Source: an uncultured Clostridia bacterium (GTDB taxonomy: Bacteria > Bacillota > Clostridia > Oscillospirales > Acutalibacteraceae). From it: DNA of 64,000 nt. The stretch lies in contig CAMJMQ010000014.1 in the NCBI GenBank assembly GCA_946407065.1, positions 1 through 64,000 on the forward strand, given 5' to 3'. Shown in pieces: positions 1 through 7,909 of the stretch (position 1 is its first letter; each line of letters opens with the position of its first letter). A program made the translations under genes and the position numbers. A model generated the notes under the pieces. That model saw only the letters and a list, made by a program, of their open reading frames with translations. It had not been told where the DNA came from and made no database searches.

Positions 1-4
1 TATC

Positions 5-33
5 TTGACATTTTCAGCATTCGATGATATACT
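5..33 (+). promoter_or_regulatory. Sigma-A type promoter of the interrupted tRNA-Trp gene
   Basis: A TTGACA box at 5-10 and a TATACT box at 28-33 are separated by 17 bases, a near-consensus vegetative promoter. Almost the same promoter occurs at 24520-24548 before the intact tRNA-Trp, and the two copies stay alike for about 20 bases past the -10 box before diverging. It now drives only a tRNA fragment. Confidence 0.75.
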
Positions 34-118
34 AATTCTCGCACGAAAGAAAGTGGCATGCGCGCATGCTTTAGTCTCGTAGTGAGTGCTTCACTTTCTC
101 GTCCAATCAAATATACAT

Positions 119-156
119 AGGGGTATAGCTCAGTTGGTAGAGCAGCGGTCTCCAAA
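119..156 (+). pseudogene. tRNA-Trp 5' half, cut in the anticodon loop (left attachment site)
   Basis: These 38 bases are identical to the first 38 bases of the intact tRNA-Trp at 24612-24687: acceptor 5' strand, D arm, and anticodon stem and loop through CTCCAAA. Identity stops at base 157. The 3' half of the tRNA is absent here and reappears only at 24650. This is what a site-specific insertion into the anticodon loop leaves behind, so I read the shared CGGTCTCCAAA block as the attachment core. A tandem tRNA duplication followed by decay is a less likely alternative. Confidence 0.8.
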
Positions 157-179
157 TGTCTAAGAGGAGACTGTTTTTT
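146..179 (+). terminator. Junction hairpin plus T-run downstream of the truncated tRNA
   Basis: The tRNA-derived CGGTCTCC (146-153) pairs with GGAGACTG (166-173) in the first bases of the element, with one G-T wobble, and is followed at once by six Ts (174-179). This has the form of an intrinsic terminator whose left arm is the attachment core itself. It would stop transcription from the orphan tRNA promoter from entering the element. Confidence 0.6.
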
Positions 180-351
180 ATTGCCCTTTATACCGTAAGG
201 ATGGCTTAAACAGTGATGTTTTGGTCATTGTTTTTTTGCTTTGTTTTCAGTATCAGCCATCTGAAATCCGCTCCAAAATCGCCTAAATTTTTGCTCATAG
301 TATTGAAATAGCATCATCTTAGTAGTACCCTCTGAAAAGCCATGAAAAAGA

Positions 352-376
352 CCTCCAAATCCGCTCGATTTGGAGG
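352..376. terminator. Bidirectional terminator between integrase and left end
   Basis: CCTCCAAATC (352-361) and GATTTGGAGG (367-376) form a perfect 10-bp stem with a 5-base loop. A T-run follows on the plus strand (380-387) and an A-run precedes it (345-349), so it can end transcripts both ways, including the integrase message. Confidence 0.75.
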
Positions 377-417
377 CTGTGTTTTTTGCTCAAAATCCGC
401 TTTATGACACTCTGAGA

Positions 418-1647
418 TCACAGGTTGAAGGCGTCGGTCAACCCTTCCAGTTTCGTGTTGTCTTTCTTGACATAATACAGCTCTGTGATCTCGGTCGTGG
501 TGTGACCGAGGAGATCGGCTACCTGTTTCACAGTCAGACTCTTGATCGTTCCATCGGGCTGTTTGATGCCGTTGATCAGCGTGGTGGCGAAGGTGTGTCG
601 TAATGCGTGTAATCCTTTCAGTTCTTCTTCGGGAATCCCTGCCGCTGTCTGCAGTCGATAAAATCGTCGGAGGAGATTAATCGGCTTGATGAAGTCACCC
701 TTCTCATTCGGTATGAGAGGGGTATCCTCACCGAAGTACACTTCTTCTCTCAGCCTGTTGATCATTTCGATTGCTGTGTCGTTGAGCGGAACATCTCTCA
801 CGCTGGTGGCACTTTTCGGAGGGCCTATCTTCGTTTCCTGTCCCTTTGCTCTGTCCATTCCATCCCTGCGGTAATACTCTTTCACCGCTCTGCGTACATG
901 GAGAACTCTGTGCTCTAAGTCGATATCGCTGTTGAGCAGTCCACAAACTTCACCTCTACGCAATCCTGTGTTCAGCATTAGGAAGTAGACAGCAGATTGC
1001 TTATACAGAGGCTTACCGTTGCCAAACCGCTTGAACGCTTCCGCTTTGAGGAGTTCTATCTCTTCGGGAGAAAAGACCGTCACAAGCTCATTCTGTGGCT
1101 TGTTTTCGATGCCCTGGGCGGAGAGATAGTTGGCTTTCTTGATCATCTCGACATTCCGCATCGGGTTCTTTTCTATCAAGTCCTCACGCTCCAGATAGCG
1201 GTAGAACTCGCTGAGCAGGAGGTACGCCTTCTTGCAGGTTGAATAAGACTTACCGCTCAGCATAATGCTGTTGAGCACCTTCTTGATGTCAGCGCCCGTA
1301 ATATCTCTGACGATCTTCTTACCGAGATAAGGGTAGATTTGGTATTTTGCCGTCACCTCGTATCTGTCATAGGTCGTCCGTTGCAGGGACGGATACTTGA
1401 ACACCTCCAGCCAGTTTTGCATACTCTCTTTTAAGGGCTTGGTGCTTGCGTTGTCCGCAACAATCTCGGGCTTGTCGTAGAAGTGCTCGATGTAGCTCTT
1501 GATCCTCTCTTTGACTTCCTTTTGGGTATCGGCAGAGAAGGATTTGCGTTTTCTCTCACCATGCTCGTCCATATACCAGACGGAGCCATTCCATCTTCCG
1601 TTCTTATTTCTGCTTGTTGTTCCGTTAGTTAATAGCTTTCGTTCCAT
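418..1647 (-). CDS. Tyrosine recombinase / integrase (Tn916 Int-like)
   Basis: A 409-residue site-specific recombinase that should integrate and excise the element at the tRNA-Trp core. The N-terminus (about 10-40) has a GRWNGSVWY stretch like the arm-type DNA-binding domain, followed by a SAM-like core-binding domain (about 70-165) and the catalytic domain (about 190-400). Visible catalytic residues are R230 in TGLRRGE, K278 in PPKS, H347 and R350 in HALRHT, H382 in LLGH, and the nucleophile Y391 or Y392. The ATG has an AAAGGGG ribosome site about 7 bases upstream. Its 3' end faces the left attachment site. No excisionase gene was recognised beside it. Confidence 0.93.
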   Translation of the reverse strand: MERKLLTNGTTSRNKNGRWNGSVWYMDEHGERKRKSFSADTQKEVKERIKSYIEHFYDKPEIVADNASTKPLKESMQNWLEVFKYPSLQRTTYDRYEVTAKYQIYPYLGKKIVRDITGADIKKVLNSIMLSGKSYSTCKKAYLLLSEFYRYLEREDLIEKNPMRNVEMIKKANYLSAQGIENKPQNELVTVFSPEEIELLKAEAFKRFGNGKPLYKQSAVYFLMLNTGLRRGEVCGLLNSDIDLEHRVLHVRRAVKEYYRRDGMDRAKGQETKIGPPKSATSVRDVPLNDTAIEMINRLREEVYFGEDTPLIPNEKGDFIKPINLLRRFYRLQTAAGIPEEELKGLHALRHTFATTLINGIKQPDGTIKSLTVKQVADLLGHTTTEITELYYVKKDNTKLEGLTDAFNL

Positions 1648-1830
1648 AATAAATCCCCTTTCTTAGCAAGCAACAATACCATAAACCATCCGTAATATCC
1701 AGTTACAAAAGGCTTTCCGATCCGACTTTTGTTTTCTTTGATTTGCGTAATAATAATTGAAAATTTCGGGGTTCGATTTTCATCGTACACAGGCGCCTAT
1801 CTTTGTTAAGGCGAGGTATATTTTTCCTCA

Positions 1831-2807
1831 TCATCCATGCCTGATTCCAGCCTGTTGCTCGTAGTCCTCTCTGGTGCAGTAGGTAAGATATGCTTCGTTG
1901 GAAATCTTCCTGCCGAGTATCTTTTCAATGGCTGCTTTCTCTGCTTGGCTCATCTCATTCAGCTGTTGAGGGGTATAACCGGGTTCATCCTCGATGGAAC
2001 TGAACATCTCACACAGCATTTCAAACAGACCAGTGCTTATCGTCCTGTCCGCTCCATACGGATGTTCGGGTGTTACATAGTTCAGAAAATCCACTGGCAG
2101 ACCTCCTAAGCAACCGCCGGAGAGGAAGTACAATTCAAGGTTGTTTTTGAGGAAGCACTCATTGAACAGTTTGTTGTCCCTGACCTTGATTCCTTCGGGA
2201 GTGGTGAAAGTGATGTACTTATACTTGTCCTCCCACTTCACCTTGTAACCATGAAGCTCCATGTATTCGATGAACTCGTCCTTAGAAGCGGTGTTCTCAA
2301 GGGCGTCATACAAGGTCTCGATCAGCTCGTCCTTCCAGCGAGCGCCTTCTTCGTCTTGACCTCGGTCACGCTCAAACCATACTGACGGCACAGCTGATTG
2401 GATATCTCTTTATACTGCAACATCTGGTCACGGGAGATATGGAACTTCCTGCCGTTCTCGAAGTTGACGGAATTCATAATGAGGTGATTATGTACGTGTT
2501 TGGTATTCGTATGGGTCGCCACCAGCACCTGATATCCGGGAAAGTTCTCAGCGAACTTCATTCCGATCTCATGCGCCAGCTCAGGAGTAACATTGTCGTC
2601 GGGAGAGAACGACTGTACAATATGGTAATATTGTCTGCCGTCCTCCTTGTGGTACTGATGCTTCACATACTCGAATTCATCACAGGCTGAGACAGGAGAA
2701 CAGTTTAAGCCATCAATGAGTTTACGCTCGGTTGCTTCTTTCCGCATGACGTATTTGAAGATATAACTCATAGGACACTTTGCTGCAACGAATTTAACGA
2801 CTGCCAT
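1831..2807 (-). pseudogene. MobP-type relaxase, frameshifted
   Basis: The first part (2322-2807, 161 residues) is the N-terminal nicking domain of a mobilization relaxase, with YYHIVQSF and the metal-binding histidines H99, H106 and H108 (HTNTKHVHNH). The family sequence then continues in another frame (1831-2391, from RWKDELIETLYDAL on). The frames meet near 2340-2355, where a single lost base, or a -1 slip, would rejoin them into about 325 residues. No classic slippery heptamer is seen, so decay or a sequencing error is more likely than programmed frameshifting. The start overlaps mobC by 40 bases, as in intact MobC-relaxase pairs. Confidence 0.8.
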
Positions 2808-3058
2808 AGCTGACCTAACACCTCCTCCGTTTCTTGCAGATTGACCGCTTGAACATATCCGGAATTGACCGCTCTGGTGATCTGGTTGAGGTTATTACCG
2901 ATCGCTCTCAGCTCCCTTGCAACATCATCCAAACCGTTCACGGCGACGATCTTCTTGTCCAAAGCGCACCTTCTCAGGTACTCGCTGATGCTCAGATCCG
3001 AGGCGTCCACCTTTTTCATAATGATAGATTTTTCTTCTTCCGTCGCTCTGAATTTCAT
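2768..3058 (-). CDS. MobC-like relaxosome accessory protein
   Basis: A 96-residue ribbon-helix-helix type protein that would bind the transfer origin and help its relaxase nick DNA. The family signature is visible in LSISEYLRRCAL and IGNNLNQITRAVNSG. I chose the ATG at 3058 (MKFRATEEEK) because AGGA lies 8 bases before it; an in-frame start at 3109 would add 17 unlikely residues. It overlaps the start of the frameshifted relaxase. Confidence 0.85.
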   Translation of the reverse strand: MKFRATEEEKSIIMKKVDASDLSISEYLRRCALDKKIVAVNGLDDVARELRAIGNNLNQITRAVNSGYVQAVNLQETEEVLGQLWQSLNSLQQSVL

Positions 3059-3118
3059 AATACAATTCCTGCTTTCTTTCAACCTACATACCTCCAATCT
3101 CAAATACAATTTGCTTCA

Positions 3119-3222
3119 TAGGGGTGCGGGCCTAGCCCGCATTCGCCTTGTTCGGCGGCCAACAAAGGCCGTCGTAACACAAAGGCGAAACTGGCGATAT
3201 ATACCTAAGTGTATACCACTTT
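3119..3222. other. Candidate origin of transfer (oriT), GC-rich repeat array
   Basis: This sits directly upstream of mobC/relaxase, the usual oriT place, and is dense in inverted repeats: GCGGGC/GCCCGC (3126-3140), TTCGCCTT/AAGGCGAA (3142-3149 and 3182-3189) enclosing CGGCGGCC/GGCCGTCG (3153-3174), and AAGTG/CACTT (3207-3221). Its GC content contrasts with the AT-rich flank. The nick site cannot be fixed by eye. Confidence 0.5.
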
Positions 3223-3525
3223 TTAGCCTTTCATCACGCCATAGCTTCTACCATTTATATTAAGAGAAGAACAATCTACCCCAGCTTCACACTCTTAGTA
3301 TAAACTCCCATAGTATCCATTAACGGGACTTTGAGGAAGTATAATTCTATCAGAGAACAATAATGGCATTTTTTCATAAAAAGAACGCAACACATGATCT
3401 GTAACCACCTATTGGTATTACCGTCACAGGTGCTCACAAATCGTCTGTTTCGGGCACGCGTGCCTTTTTCCTATTATCACTCCAACGCCTGTAAATAAAC
3501 GCGAACAGCGGGGACGACTAACATA
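3223..3525. other. Intergenic gap, nothing recognised
   Basis: About 300 bases between the candidate oriT and the 3526 gene. It is AT-rich in its first half. I see no open reading frame with a ribosome site and no convincing terminator or repeat. Confidence 0.5.
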
Positions 3526-3801
3526 TCATCCCCGCTGCTGTGTATCTGCGTATATTTCAGTTGTCATTTTCACGCCGATCTTGAAGCCTTCGATGTAGGC
3601 GTCCTTCTCAGACAAAGCGATCAGAGATAGCTGGCAGTTCTCGATCCGCTCCAGTTTCTCCTTTTGCTGCTCAGTCGTGAGGGTAGATCGGAGTTCATCA
3701 AGCAACATCGTCATTTCTGACAGCTTCTTCTTGGTGTCCTTGCTCTGCTTGTACTCACTCGGATTCACATTCCCAAAGTAGAAGTTCTCTAATGTGGTCA
3801 T
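3526..3801 (-). CDS. Small protein resembling DUF6809
   Basis: A 91-residue, mostly helical cytoplasmic protein starting MTTLENFYFGNVNPSE and continuing with charged, coiled-coil-like sequence; the ending EGFKIGVKMTTEI also resembles this family of small accessory proteins common on Clostridia mobile elements. AAGGAG lies 9 bases before the ATG at 3801; an in-frame extension to 3870 has no such site. No biochemical role is known to me. Confidence 0.65.
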   Translation of the reverse strand: MTTLENFYFGNVNPSEYKQSKDTKKKLSEMTMLLDELRSTLTTEQQKEKLERIENCQLSLIALSEKDAYIEGFKIGVKMTTEIYADTQQRG

Positions 3802-3917
3802 GATATCACGCTCCTTACAAGCACAACACAATACCACAGAAAAGGAATAAGTCAAGCGAAATCTCGCCAAATAGAAACAGCGAGGTGATCCCCGCTGTTC
3901 TATCTTTGGTGTTATTG

Positions 3918-6900
3918 TTAACCGATTTTCTCACCGATCTTGTATGATATTTTCATATTGGCGAGATAATACTGAATTGCTGTCGCATCCATAACGGTGA
4001 TTATTCCGTCACCATCAACATCGGCAGTCGTCTTATTGATTACAAACGGCATTTCAACGCTTGCGTTATGGCGCTGAATCCACGTAGAATCTCTAATTTC
4101 AACTGTGCCGTCATCATCAACATCACCTAGGATTCCTTTTGGTGGCTCATATTCGCAAATAAAGCCAATGTTCCTATGAATACTATAATACCCTGCCATA
4201 TCATTCCATTTTCCAGAATCAGCAAGAATTTCTCCATAATCTTCCAGACCACCATCGTTATTTGGCTCACCGGAATTCCAGTTACTGTAGCCGATGTTCT
4301 CGTCGGTAACCCAATTCCACGTTCCTTCGGATCCGACATCTGAAACTCCGATCCAGTATCTATCATTGCTGAGACCTTTGATATTCTCAGCAATAGCATT
4401 GTTTTCTTCTGATGAACCAATAGTTACAAGATGACCGCCTTTCTGAGCGCATAGATTCTTTGCAGTCTGCCAATCAACTATGTTTGAATAGACTTCATAT
4501 TTTCTTCCGTTATATTCGAATGATTTTGCGACAGAAAAGCTTGAGATATCTGGCTGATTGTCATACTCACAAATAAACGAATATGAATACAATGCCGAAC
4601 GAGTTGAATCATAGACATCATTCCACTTTCCGGTGCTCTTGTATATCATCATGAAATCTTCATCGTCGCTATCGTTAGGTTCACCATCAGCCCAGTTCTT
4701 ATAGTTAATTGTTTCTCCTGTTATCCACTTCCATGAACCTTCAGAATATTCATCTGTAGCTCCGAGCCACATTCTTTCATACGGAGAATATGACTTCTGG
4801 ATCTCATAGATAAAATCATCTTCATCTTTTGAGTTGATGGTTACCAAATGTCCGCCTTTCTTTTCGCAAAATCGGTACGCATCTTTCCAAGACATTTTTG
4901 TGTTGTATAATTCATATCTATGACCGGATTTATTAAATGTTTTAACTGAGTTAATATCTGTAACAGCGTTATCATACTCGCAAATAAAACCTATCTTTGA
5001 AAAAGAAGATCCAAAGTTTTTAGTATCGTTCCATAAGCCGTTTTTGTATACTTCAGCGTAATCCTCTATGTCCCAATGATTGTTAGGTTCACCGTCAGTC
5101 CAATTAGAATAGATTGATTCTTTACCTAATACATTTATCCAAACGCTTTCCTTGCTCTTATCAGTTGTACCAATCCACGAAGCAAACTCCTCACTGATCA
5201 ATGACATTGCAATCTCGTTTTCGGATTTGCTGTCAATCGTAATCAAATGGCCTCCCTTTTGATCACAAATTGCTTTAGCTGTTGTCCAATTAACTCTGTC
5301 CTCATAGAACTCATAGAAAGTATTATTCTTCAAGACTGTTTTTATTGGTTCATAAGTTGTTTCATTAACTTTGAAATCCTCATACTCACAAACAAAAGCT
5401 AAAGAATTGTTTCCACCATCTAAAGGCATGTCATTCCAATCGCCGGTAATCCACATGTTTAAATAATGTTCCTTCTCCCCGCTATTGTTAGGTTCATTGG
5501 TGCTCCAGTTTGTGTAGCTGAAAGGTTCTGCGGTAACCCAATACCACTTTCCTTCGCTACCGTAATCTGCTCCGCCTAACCACATAGCTTTATTAACGGA
5601 ATCCTTTGAAAGATTCATAACAAAGTCATTTTCTTCTTTCGTGGATATGGTAACCAAGTGACCTCCTAAATCTTCACATATTTTATATGCCTGATTCCAA
5701 GAGGTATGGATATTATATAATTCATACTTGTGTCCACCAAATGATTTAGTAACAGTAGGTTTAAGGGAAGAAGTAGCGTTATCATATTCACAAATAAAAG
5801 CTACTTTGGCAAAATTCTTATGATCGTTCCATGTACCGTTCTTATACATTTCTCCATAGTTTTCACACATGAAATGGTTATCAGGCTGGTTCTCTCCCCA
5901 GTTAGAGTATGAAATTGTATCGCCGAAAACATCTACCCATTGGCCTTCTTTTTGATTATCGGTAATACCCATCCATATATCAGTCTGAGCAAAGCTGCTT
6001 ACAAAAGAGTTTTCATCGCTGTTGTTGACAATAACCAGATGACCGCCCTTTGCTTCACATATAGCTTTTGCGGTTTTCCATGTAACTTTGTTTGTATAAA
6101 GCTCGTATTTTGAATCATTGTCTAAGCTAATCTTACTGGGTTTATATTGACTCGCGTCTATGGCAGTATCTTCGTATTCACATATAAAAGAAATCATCCT
6201 TGCGTTGGAATGAATCGAAATATCGTTCCATGTTCCTGATTCTGTCATATTCAAACGGTCTTCATTGCCACCGCTGTTATTAGGCTCTCCGTTGTGCCAG
6301 TTTGTATATGAAAAGTCTTCGTCAGTTACCCATAGCCAATTCCTGTCACCGTCAGCATACGCACCAAGCCAAATTAATTGGTCTAAGCCTGCATCTTTTG
6401 AGAGGGTTAGAACGAAATCATTTTCTTCTTTTGATGATACTGTAACAAGGTGTCCTCCGAATCCTTCGCACATTTTATATGCTTGATCCCAAGTGGTGGA
6501 TATATTGTACAACTCATATCTGTGTCCATTGTACTCTTTTGTTATAGCAGGCTCCAACCCGACATAATCCATGCTAAAGATTTGAGCTGAACTTTCATTA
6601 GACCGCCAATCCTTGATATTGGTTCCGGCTTTAAATACACCTCCATCAACATCTATCGCAGAGCTTGTATTGCACTTAGGAACAAAAGCATATCCGGTTG
6701 ACAGATGACGGATGTACCACTTTTGAGCATTGCTATCATTCGCTTCCCACAATTGGATATTCTCACCGAAATCGGCGGTACCGCCATAAACGTCTAAGCA
6801 CTTTTGCTGTCCAACATTGGTTATGCAATACGATCCATCTGTGTTCCACTGAAAATGCCACTTTTGATTGTCTTCGTTTTCGATACGAGTTTGAAGATAA

Positions 6901-7772
6901 ACATTATTAGTAATATCAGCACCTACAGTCAAATTGCTTTTGGCGTTGTATATTATCGCATTAAAGTCTTCTCCCATATTACATGGCTTAAAAACCTTAA
7001 ACTCAGCTCTTGGAGAATCCACATATCCTGTACTATTGTAACATGAAACATATGCGCTGTAAGAACCTTCAGAATCAAAAGTATAAGTCTTTCCGGAGGA
7101 TACTCCTTCGGTTATGATTCTTGTTCCGTCTTTATCAATGCCAATCGTATAGCTTGTAGCGTCGTTTGCAGCAAAAGTAAAAGTGACTGTATCTCCCGTA
7201 GGAATGACAGACTTATTGCAAGAAAACCAAGCGTTAGACGGTTTTGGTGGACCATTATTTATCGGCGGTCTAAAGCAGTATGTTGGGCTACTGAAAGGCG
7301 ACCAAAGTTCATGTTTTTGTACTCTTTTAACGTTTAGATAATTCTGATCATAAACACGATGATAACCATTCTCATATCCATAGTAAATCGCAACATGTCC
7401 GTAAGGATAATAGTCTTCTACAATAATATCTCCCAGTCGGCAATTAAACATAGAGCCTTGAAGATCAACTACTGACCATCCATAAGGGCATTGGGTTTTC
7501 CAATCACGCGCATTCCCATATATAATACTATTTCCCCAAAATTCAGATAAATAAGCATTGCAATAACCCACACATTCGCCGTAACTGACACCTGAACCAT
7601 AGGTTTTCCCATATGAGTTTTCTATCCAACTCTTAACTTCTTCCATAGTACGTGAGTTTACACATGTATCGGATATATCTTTTTCAATCGCATGAATGGT
7701 TGGTGCAACAGGAAGAGCACTAATAAGTAGAACTATCATAAGAATAATGGAAAAAATTCTTTTATTCATCAT
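3918..7772 (-). CDS. Secreted CHAP / ricin-type / six C-type-lectin-domain / dockerin protein
   Basis: A 1284-residue exported protein. In order: signal peptide (1-29); CHAP-like amidase domain (about 45-170) with YGECVGYC and a histidine in YGHVAIYYG; PKD-like domain (about 180-265); ricin-type beta-trefoil (about 270-410) with repeated QKW motifs; six C-type-lectin-like domains (about 410-1210), each with GGHLV, a WxG/WIG strand, an EPNN/QPDN/EPND Ca2+-sugar loop and a closing FICEY/FVCEY; and a type I dockerin with two DxDxDG calcium loops (about 1213-1284). The lectin domains alternate between two types (QAYK-CE and TAK-C), implying growth by duplicating a pair. It may tether sugar or cell-wall binding to a host scaffoldin. 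The start is ATG 7772 after GAGGGG. It is mobile-element cargo. Confidence 0.88.
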   Translation of the reverse strand: MMNKRIFSIILMIVLLISALPVAPTIHAIEKDISDTCVNSRTMEEVKSWIENSYGKTYGSGVSYGECVGYCNAYLSEFWGNSIIYGNARDWKTQCPYGWSVVDLQGSMFNCRLGDIIVEDYYPYGHVAIYYGYENGYHRVYDQNYLNVKRVQKHELWSPFSSPTYCFRPPINNGPPKPSNAWFSCNKSVIPTGDTVTFTFAANDATSYTIGIDKDGTRIITEGVSSGKTYTFDSEGSYSAYVSCYNSTGYVDSPRAEFKVFKPCNMGEDFNAIIYNAKSNLTVGADITNNVYLQTRIENEDNQKWHFQWNTDGSYCITNVGQQKCLDVYGGTADFGENIQLWEANDSNAQKWYIRHLSTGYAFVPKCNTSSAIDVDGGVFKAGTNIKDWRSNESSAQIFSMDYVGLEPAITKEYNGHRYELYNISTTWDQAYKMCEGFGGHLVTVSSKEENDFVLTLSKDAGLDQLIWLGAYADGDRNWLWVTDEDFSYTNWHNGEPNNSGGNEDRLNMTESGTWNDISIHSNARMISFICEYEDTAIDASQYKPSKISLDNDSKYELYTNKVTWKTAKAICEAKGGHLVIVNNSDENSFVSSFAQTDIWMGITDNQKEGQWVDVFGDTISYSNWGENQPDNHFMCENYGEMYKNGTWNDHKNFAKVAFICEYDNATSSLKPTVTKSFGGHKYELYNIHTSWNQAYKICEDLGGHLVTISTKEENDFVMNLSKDSVNKAMWLGGADYGSEGKWYWVTAEPFSYTNWSTNEPNNSGEKEHYLNMWITGDWNDMPLDGGNNSLAFVCEYEDFKVNETTYEPIKTVLKNNTFYEFYEDRVNWTTAKAICDQKGGHLITIDSKSENEIAMSLISEEFASWIGTTDKSKESVWINVLGKESIYSNWTDGEPNNHWDIEDYAEVYKNGLWNDTKNFGSSFSKIGFICEYDNAVTDINSVKTFNKSGHRYELYNTKMSWKDAYRFCEKKGGHLVTINSKDEDDFIYEIQKSYSPYERMWLGATDEYSEGSWKWITGETINYKNWADGEPNDSDDEDFMMIYKSTGKWNDVYDSTRSALYSYSFICEYDNQPDISSFSVAKSFEYNGRKYEVYSNIVDWQTAKNLCAQKGGHLVTIGSSEENNAIAENIKGLSNDRYWIGVSDVGSEGTWNWVTDENIGYSNWNSGEPNNDGGLEDYGEILADSGKWNDMAGYYSIHRNIGFICEYEPPKGILGDVDDDGTVEIRDSTWIQRHNASVEMPFVINKTTADVDGDGIITVMDATAIQYYLANMKISYKIGEKIG

Positions 7773-7783
7773 CAAATCCCCTC

Positions 7784-7819
7784 AAAAAAAATGCGTAACC
7801 CGAGTTCACGAGCTACGCA
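7784..7819 (-). terminator. Terminator or attenuator just upstream of the lectin gene
   Basis: Read on the minus strand, TGCGTAGCTCG pairs with CGGGTTACGCA around a short loop and is followed by eight Ts (7791-7784), ending only about 5 bases before the GAGGGG ribosome site of the lectin gene. It can end the serine recombinase transcript. Its closeness to the start also allows an attenuation role. A second hairpin, GGTGCA/TGCACC, lies upstream at 7866-7888. Confidence 0.7.
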
Positions 7820-7909
7820 CGAAAAACACATAGCCCGTTGGTTGTAGTTAAGGACACTTTTGTATGGTGCAGCTTTTCAGGATGCACCTTGCCTTTTCTA
7901 ACCACTTAG

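Noticed and set aside
2340..2355. Programmed -1 frameshift in relaxase 1
   Set aside because: No X XXY YYZ slippery heptamer or clear downstream stimulator; a lost base is simpler.
7776..7909. Known riboswitch (for example cyclic-di-GMP) before the lectin gene
   Set aside because: Only two hairpins and a terminator are visible; none of the conserved aptamer blocks I know matched.
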